A DNA stretch of 11,605 bases from JBCBRD01 sp039819885 (GTDB taxonomy: Bacteria; Pseudomonadota; Alphaproteobacteria; Rhizobiales; Hyphomicrobiaceae): positions 1 to 11,605 of the forward strand of contig JBCBRD010000099.1 of the NCBI GenBank assembly GCA_039819885.1. Direction: 5' to 3'. The notes under the pieces were generated by a model. The model did no database searches, was not told where the DNA came from, and saw only the letters and a program-made list of their open reading frames with translations. Each line of letters opens with the position of its first letter. Positions within the stretch are counted from its first letter, which is position 1. Below are positions 6,020 to 11,605 of the stretch, one piece after another. The position numbers and the translations under genes are program-made.

Positions 6020-6439
6020 ATGGATGATCCGTTGAAGGCGGCTGTTTCCGTTGCTGCGTCTGGACTGAATGCGCAGGCGACCCGGATGCGTGTGGTATCG
6101 GAAAACTTAGCCAACGCGCAGTCTACTGCTGATGTGGCTGGAGGTGAGCCGTACGCACGAAAGACAATCAGTTTTTCTGAGGTGCTCGGAGCCAATGAGG
6201 GCGTGTCACGGGTTCGGATCTCCGGGATCGATCGTGATCAATCCAGTTTCAGATCTGTCCATGAGCCCGGTCATCCTGCTGCCGATGAAGACGGTTTCGT
6301 TCTGCGCTCCAACGTGAACACGGTGTCTGAAGTTGCCGACATGCGTGAGGCGACGCGGTCTTATGAAGCCAACCTTCAGGTGATCAAGCAGGCCCGCCAA
6401 ATGATTGAGTCAACGATTGGGCTGTTGAGGAACAGGTAA
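6020..6439 (+). CDS. flgC: Flagellar basal-body rod protein FlgC
   Basis: FlgC is a proximal-rod protein. From ATG 6020 it has 139 residues, a typical FlgC length. Identifying segments are SGLNAQATRMRVVSENLANA (14-33), PYARKTISF (44-52), the FlgC hallmark HEPGHPAADEDGFV (81-94), and the C-terminal motif SNVNTVSEVADMREATRSYE (98-117). An in-frame GTG at 6017-6019 would add one residue and overlap the flgB stop. ATG is preferred, with GAGGG (6008-6012) 7 nt upstream. The TAA stop overlaps the fliE start as TAATG. FlgC is expected to follow FlgB and contact FliE, matching the gene order here. Confidence 0.94.
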   Translation: MDDPLKAAVSVAASGLNAQATRMRVVSENLANAQSTADVAGGEPYARKTISFSEVLGANEGVSRVRISGIDRDQSSFRSVHEPGHPAADEDGFVLRSNVNTVSEVADMREATRSYEANLQVIKQARQMIESTIGLLRNR

Positions 6440-6765
6440 TGGTGCAGGAAGTCGGACAAGTTATGGGTGGAGCTGGTGTCTCCAGTCTTGGTGGGGTGAG
6501 TGGCGCTGGCATGGCTGAAAAGTCTGCCGATGTCGCTGGTGCGAGTGTGGCCGGGTTTAGCGATGCGTTGCAGAGCGTTGTTTCGCAATCCGTGCAGCAA
6601 ATCAAAGCTGCTGAGACTGTGTCCCTGTCTGGGGTGATGGGGTCTGCCTCAACTCAAGAAGTTGTTCAAAGTGTCATGGAAGCTGAGCGTACCCTCCAAA
6701 CCGCTATCGCGGTTCGGAACAAGGTTGTTGAGGCTTATCTCGAGATAAGCCGGATGCAGATTTAA
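6439..6765 (+). CDS. fliE: Flagellar hook-basal body complex protein FliE
   Basis: FliE joins the MS ring and export gate to the rod and is among the first proteins exported. The 108 residues show a Gly/Ser/Ala-rich N-terminus (1-35), FSDALQSVV (40-48), and the conserved C-terminal helix from VMEAERTLQTAIAVRNKVV to EAYLEISRMQI (79-108), which resembles the AVQIRDKLV..Y.E..RMQI ending of the family. The length is standard. The start overlaps the flgC stop (TAATG). The last codons contain a perfect 20-bp palindrome (6732-6751), listed separately, and an AAGATCTT 8-bp palindrome spans the stop region (6764-6771). Confidence 0.93.
   Translation: MVQEVGQVMGGAGVSSLGGVSGAGMAEKSADVAGASVAGFSDALQSVVSQSVQQIKAAETVSLSGVMGSASTQEVVQSVMEAERTLQTAIAVRNKVVEAYLEISRMQI
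6732..6751. repeat. Perfect 20-bp palindrome in the 3' end of fliE
   Basis: GGCTTATCTCGAGATAAGCC is its own reverse complement over all 20 bases. As RNA it would fold into an 8-bp stem with a TCGA loop. It sits 14 bases before the end of fliE and 34 bases before flgG. No T-run follows, so it is not an intrinsic terminator. It could be an mRNA processing or stability stem, a site limiting flgG expression, or a protein-binding dyad. A chance 20-bp perfect palindrome is expected only about 0.01 times in a window this size. Confidence 0.75.
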
Positions 6766-6785
6766 GATCTTATGGAGATGTTCCG

Positions 6786-7574
6786 ATGAGGGCGCTGGCT
6801 ATTGCTGCAACTGGGATGAACGCTCAGCAGCTGAATGTTGAGGTGATTGCTGACAACATCGCCAATATCAATACGACTGGTTTTAAACGTGGGCGGGCTG
6901 AGTTCACTGACCTCCTCTACCAGACAGAGAGAGCGGCGGGGGCCGCCAACCAGGGCAATGACACCGTTGTGCCGGAGGGTGTGAATGTCGGCCTTGGGGT
7001 TCGCGCCGCTGCTATTCGAAGCGTCCATACTCAAGGTACTTTGGCGAGCACTGCGAACCGGTATGACCTTGCGCTCGTGGGATCTGGTTGGTTCCAGATT
7101 CAAAGCCCAGAAGGTGAGACGCTCTATACGCGTGCTGGCGCATTCAATACGGATGCAAGCGGTCGGATGGTGACCACTGATGGGTATTTGCTGCAGCCAA
7201 CTATCACCATACCGGACAACGCAACGGAAATTACGATCAACGAGTCTGGTGCGATCACCGCGACCGTCGATGGTCAGACGGCACCAGTTGAGGTTGGCCA
7301 ATTAACGCTTGCTACATTCGCCAACGAAGCTGGCCTGAATGCCATAGGTGGAAACTTGTTCAGGCAGACAGAGGCTTCTGGAACGCCTGTTACTGGTGTG
7401 CCGGCGACTCCTGGATTTGGTAGCATTCGACAAGGCTACCTCGAGGACTCAAACGTCGATCCCGTCAAAGAAATCACTCAGCTCATATCAGCGCAACGCG
7501 CCTATGAAATGAACTCCAAAGTCATTCAAGCGGCGGATGACATGATGGGGACCACGACCAAGGGCATTCGCTAG
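6786..7574 (+). CDS. flgG: Flagellar distal rod protein FlgG
   Basis: FlgG builds the distal rod crossing the P and L rings. The 262 residues are a full-length FlgG: MRALAIAATGMNAQQLNVEV (1-20), DNIANINTTGFKR (23-35), LYQTERAAG (44-52), the central domain around ALVGSGWFQIQSPEG (96-110) and TRAGAF (115-120), and the C-terminal signature IRQGYLEDSNVDPVKEITQL (214-233) followed by ISAQRAYEMNSKVIQAADDM (234-253). These segments are closer to canonical FlgG than to FlgF. GGAG (6774-6777) lies 8 nt before the ATG. A 20-bp gap separates it from fliE and 23 bp from flgA. A weakly conserved stretch with threonine/proline repeats (about 195-210) lies just before the C-terminal core. Confidence 0.97.
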   Translation: MRALAIAATGMNAQQLNVEVIADNIANINTTGFKRGRAEFTDLLYQTERAAGAANQGNDTVVPEGVNVGLGVRAAAIRSVHTQGTLASTANRYDLALVGSGWFQIQSPEGETLYTRAGAFNTDASGRMVTTDGYLLQPTITIPDNATEITINESGAITATVDGQTAPVEVGQLTLATFANEAGLNAIGGNLFRQTEASGTPVTGVPATPGFGSIRQGYLEDSNVDPVKEITQLISAQRAYEMNSKVIQAADDMMGTTTKGIR

Positions 7575-7597
7575 TCATCCGATAGAGAGGTCTTGCC

Positions 7598-8068
7598 GTG
7601 GCTTTGTATCTTCGGTTGGTCGTTGTGTTTCTCGCTATGCAGGCAGTTTCGCTGAACTCTGCACGCGCCGATGTCGTGCGTATGGCTCTGCCTGTTCCTT
7701 CAGTCACGATTTATCCGGGTGACGTTATTTCAACAGACATGCTTTTGGAAAAACGTTTTCGGCTGCGCCGAAGCCGTGTTCCGTCGTTTCTTCGGAAGCG
7801 TAACACCATCGTCGGCATGGTTGCGCGACGGACCCTGATCGTCGGTCGTCCGATTGCGCGTAATGCGATCCGACGGACCCACGTTGTTTCTGAGGGCAAT
7901 CGGGTGCCGATTACGTTCGAATCCGCGGGGCTTAAAATCACAGGGTTTGGGAAGGCGTTGCAGTCTGGGAGTGTTGGCGAAGTCGTCAGCGTTCGAAACG
8001 ATGATAGTGGGCGGATAATCCGAGGCACTGTGCAAGCAGATGGGACGATCAACGTGGGGCAAATGTAA
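7598..8068 (+). CDS. flgA: Flagellar P-ring assembly chaperone FlgA
   Basis: FlgA is the periplasmic chaperone needed for FlgI to form the P ring. The 156-residue precursor has a signal peptide (hydrophobic core about 7-19, probable cleavage after SARA at 24). An SAF-like domain follows (YPGDVISTDMLL, 39-50), then a linker rich in Arg (53-69), and the conserved C-terminal ring-binding segment from LQSGSVGEVVSVRNDDSGRI to GTVQADGTINV (121-153). The start is GTG at 7598 with GAGAGG (7585-7590) 7 nt upstream, and no ATG gives an intact signal peptide. The length fits the short alphaproteobacterial type. The stop overlaps the flgI start as TAATG, which suits a chaperone and client made together. 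Confidence 0.92.
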   Translation: MALYLRLVVVFLAMQAVSLNSARADVVRMALPVPSVTIYPGDVISTDMLLEKRFRLRRSRVPSFLRKRNTIVGMVARRTLIVGRPIARNAIRRTHVVSEGNRVPITFESAGLKITGFGKALQSGSVGEVVSVRNDDSGRIIRGTVQADGTINVGQM

Positions 8069-9165
8069 TGAGGTTTATGTTTGCTGTTTTGCTCTGCTTT
8101 GCTCTTGGAACCGATGCGTATGCTGCGGCCCGATTGAAGGACATTACGACTGTTCGCGGTATCCGGTCCAACCAACTCATTGGTTATGGTTTGGTTTCTG
8201 GCCTCAAGGGGACAGGCGACAGTCTTCGTAATGCGCCGTTTACTGAACAGTCGATGCGATCAATGCTCGAACGGCTTGGGGTCAACATTCGAGACGCGGG
8301 TGCTCGGACTAAGAACGTTGCCGCCGTGATGGTCACTGCTGAGTTGCCTCCGTTTTCAAAGCCCGGTGGACGAATTGATGTTGTGGTGACTTCAATTGGT
8401 GACGCAACGTCGCTTGCTGGTGGTGTCTTGTTGCTAACGCCGTTGTACGCTGGCGATAACCAGATCTATGGCGCTGCTCAAGGTTCCGTTGCGGTTTCTG
8501 GTTTTGATCAGCAAGGCCAAAATGAAAGTCTTACACATGGTGTCCCTACTGCCGGTCGGATTCCAAATGGGGCGATGATCGAGCGGTCTGCGCCTGGTCG
8601 TCTGGCGGATGCTGACAACCTCGGACTGGAATTGCGCAATCCAGACTTCGATACTGCGGTGAAGGTGGCCGACATCATCAACGAGTACGGGCGCAACCGG
8701 TTTAAGCGACGCCTTGCCCGTGAGGAAGATCAACGGACTATCTCAATCACGGTTCCCAATGGAATTACGCCTGCGCGTTTTCTTGCTGAGATCGGTAACC
8801 TCTTGGTTGAACCTGATGTGCCTGCACGTGTGATTGTTGATGAAAGAACTGGAACGATCGTCATCGGGAAGGATGTGCGCATCTCGACTGTCGCGGTGAC
8901 GCACGGCAACTTAACGGTGAGGGTGACCGAGACACCCGTTATTTCTCAACCGTTACCGTTTTCCGACGGTCAGACGGTGGTTACATCCGACACCGAGGTC
9001 GAGGCCACTCAGGAACCTGGCATCTTGTCCATCGTTCGAGGGGCTGACCTCCATACGCTGGTCAACGGCTTGAACCGCATGGGACTTAAACCCCCAGGTA
9101 TCATCGCAATTCTGCACGCCATGAAATCAACCGGTGCCCTGCAAGCCGAGTTGATCGTGCAGTAG
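8068..9165 (+). CDS. flgI: Flagellar P-ring protein FlgI
   Basis: FlgI polymerises in the periplasm into the P ring, the bushing in the peptidoglycan layer. The 365-residue precursor carries a Sec signal peptide (hydrophobic core 4-14, cleavage near AYA at 17-19). The mature N-terminus is RLKDITTVRGIRSNQLIGYG (22-41), followed by GLVSGLKGTGD (41-51). Family-typical blocks include PPFSKPGGRIDVVVTSIGDA (93-112), GGVLLLTPLYAG, QGSVAVSGF, and the C-terminal LHTLVNGLNRMGLKPPGIIA with a terminal GALQAELIVQ. It is complete, with no internal disruption. The start overlaps the flgA stop by one base, and 14 bp separates it from the motE-like gene. Confidence 0.97.
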   Translation: MRFMFAVLLCFALGTDAYAAARLKDITTVRGIRSNQLIGYGLVSGLKGTGDSLRNAPFTEQSMRSMLERLGVNIRDAGARTKNVAAVMVTAELPPFSKPGGRIDVVVTSIGDATSLAGGVLLLTPLYAGDNQIYGAAQGSVAVSGFDQQGQNESLTHGVPTAGRIPNGAMIERSAPGRLADADNLGLELRNPDFDTAVKVADIINEYGRNRFKRRLAREEDQRTISITVPNGITPARFLAEIGNLLVEPDVPARVIVDERTGTIVIGKDVRISTVAVTHGNLTVRVTETPVISQPLPFSDGQTVVTSDTEVEATQEPGILSIVRGADLHTLVNGLNRMGLKPPGIIAILHAMKSTGALQAELIVQ

Positions 9166-9179
9166 ACTGGAGCAAGTCC

Positions 9180-9746
9180 ATGAATGATTTTCTGAACCGT
9201 ATTGACCCGCTTGGTTCGAGTGCGATCCGGCCAACAGCTAAGCTGTCGGCGATGATCGTATTTGTGCTCGTGTCGATCGGCATCTCAATGCCTGGTCACG
9301 CGGATGAGGTTGAGGATGCTTTGTCGTCAGTGCGACAACCAAAGACGCTTGCAGAACGATACTGTGCGAGCATCAATGATCGTGCCGCAGATGCAAGGTT
9401 TGCTTATCAATCCAGGCAGTTGGGAGAGCTTACGAATAAACTGTCAGAAAAGATAAAGACTCTGAAGGAGCGGACTATTCAATTTGAAGAGTGGCTTGGA
9501 AAGCGAGAAGCTTTTCTCAAGCTCGCGAACGACAACCTGGTGCAAATTTATACGAGCATGCGTCCAGATGCGGCGTCTGATCAGCTTGTGTCCGTACCTG
9601 AGTCTGTCGCTGCTGCAATTATCATGAAACTGGAACCGCGCGTTGCCAGCACCATTCTAAGCGAGATGGACCCGCAGAAGGCTGCTCGTTTGACAGCATC
9701 GATTGCGGGAGCGACCAAGCTTCCAGACAATAAGGGCGGCACATGA
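9180..9746 (+). CDS. motE: MotE-like periplasmic motility chaperone
   Basis: In Sinorhizobium meliloti, MotE is a periplasmic chaperone for the motor protein MotC and forms a disulfide-linked dimer. This 188-residue protein occupies the same flgI-motE-flgH position. Features: a short N-tail, a hydrophobic segment (23-36) with probable cleavage after GHA (41), a helical/coiled-coil middle (about 76-120), and a MgtE N-terminal-like C-terminal domain with PESVAAAIIMKLEPRVASTI (140-159) and LSEMDPQKAARLT (160-172). Cys62 (ERYCASIND) is the only cysteine and would be the natural dimer-forming residue. ATG 9180 follows GGAG (9169-9172) by 7 nt. The stop overlaps the flgH start as ATGA. Its presence predicts motB and motC elsewhere in the genome. 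Confidence 0.8.
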   Translation: MNDFLNRIDPLGSSAIRPTAKLSAMIVFVLVSIGISMPGHADEVEDALSSVRQPKTLAERYCASINDRAADARFAYQSRQLGELTNKLSEKIKTLKERTIQFEEWLGKREAFLKLANDNLVQIYTSMRPDAASDQLVSVPESVAAAIIMKLEPRVASTILSEMDPQKAARLTASIAGATKLPDNKGGT

Positions 9747-10459
9747 AGTCGATTTTTCTCGCCCTATCTGTCGTCATCATTCTGTCTGGCTGCGCGATCA
9801 ATCCGCGTGAAATCGGGCGCGAGCCGGAGCTGACCCCGGTTGGTGCGGGGGTCGTGCGACCTGTTCTGAACATTCCAACTGAAACGCGTTCGCTTCCAGC
9901 TTTTTACAACAACAACTCGTTTTGGAGCGATAGCGCTGCGGATTTGTTCAAAGACCCGCGCGCGCGGCGGCTCGGTGATGTGATGACGGTCAAGATTTCA
10001 ATTTCGGATCAGGCTGACCTGGATAATTCCTCAGAAAGATCAAAAGACGCCACACATGATACCGGTGTGAATTTCAGCCACGACTTTCTGTGGCGAGGTT
10101 GGGCGTCATCGGGGACGGGTGCGATGTCGTCTGGCATTGACACAAAATCAGAACATGAGGGCAAAGGAGCGATCGCACGCTCAGAAAACATAAATCTTCT
10201 GGTGGCAGCCGTTGTGACTGATGTTTTGCCAAATGGGAATCTGGTAATCACTGGATCACAGGAAGTTCGGGTCAATTACGAAGTTCGCGTTCTCAGCGTA
10301 TCTGGAATTGTTGATCCGAAAGATATCACATCTGAGAACGCAATCTCTTATGAGCGTATTGCAGAAGCGCGAATCTCATATGGTGGTCGTGGGCGCTTGA
10401 TGGAAGTTCAGCAGCCCGGTTGGGGGCAACAGATTGTTGATGCAGTGGCCCCGTTCTGA
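9743..10459 (+). CDS. flgH: Flagellar L-ring lipoprotein FlgH
   Basis: FlgH forms the L ring in the outer membrane. The 238-residue precursor starts with a lipoprotein signal peptide whose lipobox is LSGC, with lipidated Cys17. Family-typical blocks are SFWSDSAADLFKDPRARRLG (59-78) with DVMTV, a SENINLLVAAVVTDVLPNGN segment (147-166), LVITGSQEVRVN (167-178), SGIVDPKDI (187-195) and YERIAEARISYGGRGRL (203-219). The length is usual for the family. The start ATG overlaps the motE TGA by 4 bases. A 27-bp gap with a very purine-rich stretch follows before fliL. Outer-membrane targeting is expected, as the residues after Cys17 (AINP) carry no inner-membrane retention Asp. Confidence 0.97.
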   Translation: MKSIFLALSVVIILSGCAINPREIGREPELTPVGAGVVRPVLNIPTETRSLPAFYNNNSFWSDSAADLFKDPRARRLGDVMTVKISISDQADLDNSSERSKDATHDTGVNFSHDFLWRGWASSGTGAMSSGIDTKSEHEGKGAIARSENINLLVAAVVTDVLPNGNLVITGSQEVRVNYEVRVLSVSGIVDPKDITSENAISYERIAEARISYGGRGRLMEVQQPGWGQQIVDAVAPF

Positions 10460-10486
10460 ATCATCTGTGGAGGGGGAGGGGCGACG

Positions 10487-11035
10487 GTGGCTGATGACGC
10501 AAATGCTCCCGCTAAGAGTTCAAATGGCGGAATTCTCCCAATCGTGATTGTTACGGTACTTGGGGTCGGCCTCGGTGTCGGCTTTAAGCAGTTTGTTATG
10601 ACAGACGGCCTGCCTGCAAAAAACGTGGCTGCAACAGATGAGAAGAAATCTGCAAAGTCCTCATCGGGCAAAGAAAAAGAAGCCGGCAAAGCGAAAAAAA
10701 ATGATGACGGTGCAGGTGATCAGCCTGATGACCCAATGCAAAAGCTGGTCATTGTCGATCTTCCACCCGTTGTGTCCAACCTCAAGGAGGCAAACGGCGT
10801 CTGGCTGCGGCTTGAAGCTGCTTTGATGTTCTCGAGCAAGCCAGAGCAGGGATACTCGGTAGCTGCGCAGCAAACCGGTGCAGACATTTTGGCATACATT
10901 CGGACCGTGCCGGTGGCCCAAATCGAGAATGGACAGGGGCTTGAGTACCTTTCCGATGATCTCCTCGATATTGCGAGAATTCGAAGCAAAGGGGCTGTGC
11001 AGCGCTTGGTCATTAAAACATTGGTGGTCGAGTGA
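10487..11035 (+). CDS. fliL: Flagellar basal-body-associated protein FliL
   Basis: FliL is a single-pass inner-membrane protein that surrounds or stabilises the stator. The 182 residues have a short cytoplasmic tail, one membrane helix (about 15-34, ILPIVIVTVLGVGLGVGF), a charged Lys/Glu/Ser/Asp periplasmic linker (51-84), and a conserved stomatin-like periplasmic domain. That domain includes LVIVDLPPVVSNL (87-99), WLRLEAALMF (106-115), ADILAYIRTV (132-141), and LSDDLLDIARIRSKGAVQRL (155-174) with VIKTLVVE at the end. The start is GTG at 10487. The preceding purine-rich stretch GGAGGGGGAGGGG (10469-10481) holds several possible Shine-Dalgarno registers. The stop overlaps the fliP start as GTGA. 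Interaction with MotA/MotB-type stators is family knowledge, not shown here. Confidence 0.93.
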   Translation: MADDANAPAKSSNGGILPIVIVTVLGVGLGVGFKQFVMTDGLPAKNVAATDEKKSAKSSSGKEKEAGKAKKNDDGAGDQPDDPMQKLVIVDLPPVVSNLKEANGVWLRLEAALMFSSKPEQGYSVAAQQTGADILAYIRTVPVAQIENGQGLEYLSDDLLDIARIRSKGAVQRLVIKTLVVE

Positions 11036-11605
11036 AAAAAACGTTTGCACTTGCTCTTGTTGTGTTGCTCTCGATGGTGGTTCCAGCGGCAGCGCAAATA
11101 CCAGAGTTGAAAGAACTCATTCCTGAAGGGTCAGGAAGTGCGAGTGGACGGATTGTCCAGCTCATTGCATTGTTGACCGTTCTATCAGTCGCACCTGGCC
11201 TGCTCATAATGGCAACGTGTTTTACGCGGTTTATCATTGCGTTGTCGTTTTTGCGGGTTGGACTTGGATTGCAGACGACTCCTGCAAACTTAATCATTAT
11301 TTCTCTAGCTTTATTCATGACATTTTATGTCATGGGGCCAACTTTGGACGAAGCCTGGAAAAATGGTGTCAAACCTTTAATTGCGGAAGAAATTTCAGAA
11401 GAAGAGGCCTACACACGAATCACGAAGCCGTTTAAAGTTTTTATGCAGGAGCATGTCCGCGAGAAGGACCTGCTCATGTTTCAAGAATTGGCAGGGGTGT
11501 CGGCTGCAGATACAAAAGCTGAGGACGTGGAGTTGAGGGTATTGGTTCCGGCATTCATGATTTCGGAACTGCGCCGAGGCTTCGAAATTGGTTTTCTGAT
11601 CTTAC
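11032..11605 (+). CDS. fliP: Flagellar export gate protein FliP (C-terminus outside window)
   Basis: FliP is the main subunit of the FliPQR export-gate channel. The 191 visible residues begin with a cleavable signal peptide (core about 4-18, probable cleavage after PAAA at 18-21), as FliP typically has. Then come IVQLIALLTVLSVAPGLLIM (41-60), TCFTRFIIALSFLRVGLGLQ (62-81), TTPANLIIISLALFMTFYVM (82-101) and GPTLDEAW (102-109), a near-canonical FliP core. A periplasmic loop and the start of the third membrane region (VPAFMISELRRGFEIGFLI, 172-190) follow. The start is GTG at 11032, overlapping the fliL TGA by 4 bases. About 55 C-terminal residues are expected beyond the window. In rhizobial clusters fliP closes this run before the flagellin genes. 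Confidence 0.96.
   Translation, partial: MKKTFALALVVLLSMVVPAAAQIPELKELIPEGSGSASGRIVQLIALLTVLSVAPGLLIMATCFTRFIIALSFLRVGLGLQTTPANLIIISLALFMTFYVMGPTLDEAWKNGVKPLIAEEISEEEAYTRITKPFKVFMQEHVREKDLLMFQELAGVSAADTKAEDVELRVLVPAFMISELRRGFEIGFLIL

Noticed and set aside
6762..7301. 179-codon minus-strand open frame opposite flgG
   Set aside because: It is antisense to a full-length, highly conserved flgG and has no domain or credible start context.

Overview
The window is almost entirely flagellar basal-body, motor and export genes. Gene order and protein style match the fla/flg clusters of Hyphomicrobiales (rhizobia-like Alphaproteobacteria). The marks of that lineage are a DUF1217 protein beside flgF, a motE-like gene between flgI and flgH, the run flgB-flgC-fliE-flgG-flgA-flgI-motE-flgH-fliL-fliP, and a FliI of rhizobial type. 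GC content looks moderate. I see no mobile element, CRISPR array, rRNA or tRNA. Genus and species cannot be fixed from this window.

Layout: a leftward operon (about 1-2320, minus strand) reads DUF1217 gene -> flgF -> fliI, and fliI runs off the left edge. A 245-bp divergent intergenic region (2321-2565) separates it from the rightward genes motA, fliN and flhB, plus an unrecognised 138-codon gene tied to flhB by a TAATG overlap. After a 144-bp gap (5493-5636) comes a tightly packed rightward run: flgB, flgC, fliE, flgG, flgA, flgI, motE, flgH, fliL and fliP, with fliP cut by the right edge. Most junctions overlap by 1-4 nt or have gaps under 30 nt, which suggests translational coupling.

Together the genes supply the proximal and distal rod (FlgB, FlgC, FlgF, FlgG), the MS-ring/rod junction (FliE), the P and L rings (FlgI, FlgH, with the chaperone FlgA), the export apparatus (FliI, FlhB, FliP), one C-ring protein (FliN), a stator subunit (MotA), a stator-associated protein (FliL) and a periplasmic motility chaperone (MotE). 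fliM and fliG, which lie between motA and flhB in Sinorhizobium/Agrobacterium-type clusters, are absent here.

Seven of the 17 genes appear to start with GTG or TTG. In several cases the start is fixed by a clear Shine-Dalgarno sequence or by residue numbering that agrees with E. coli. No clearly new biological system is visible. The items most worth a second look are the unrecognised gene after flhB, a perfect 20-bp palindrome inside the 3' end of fliE, dyads in the motA-fliN and flgB leader gaps, and the missing switch genes.
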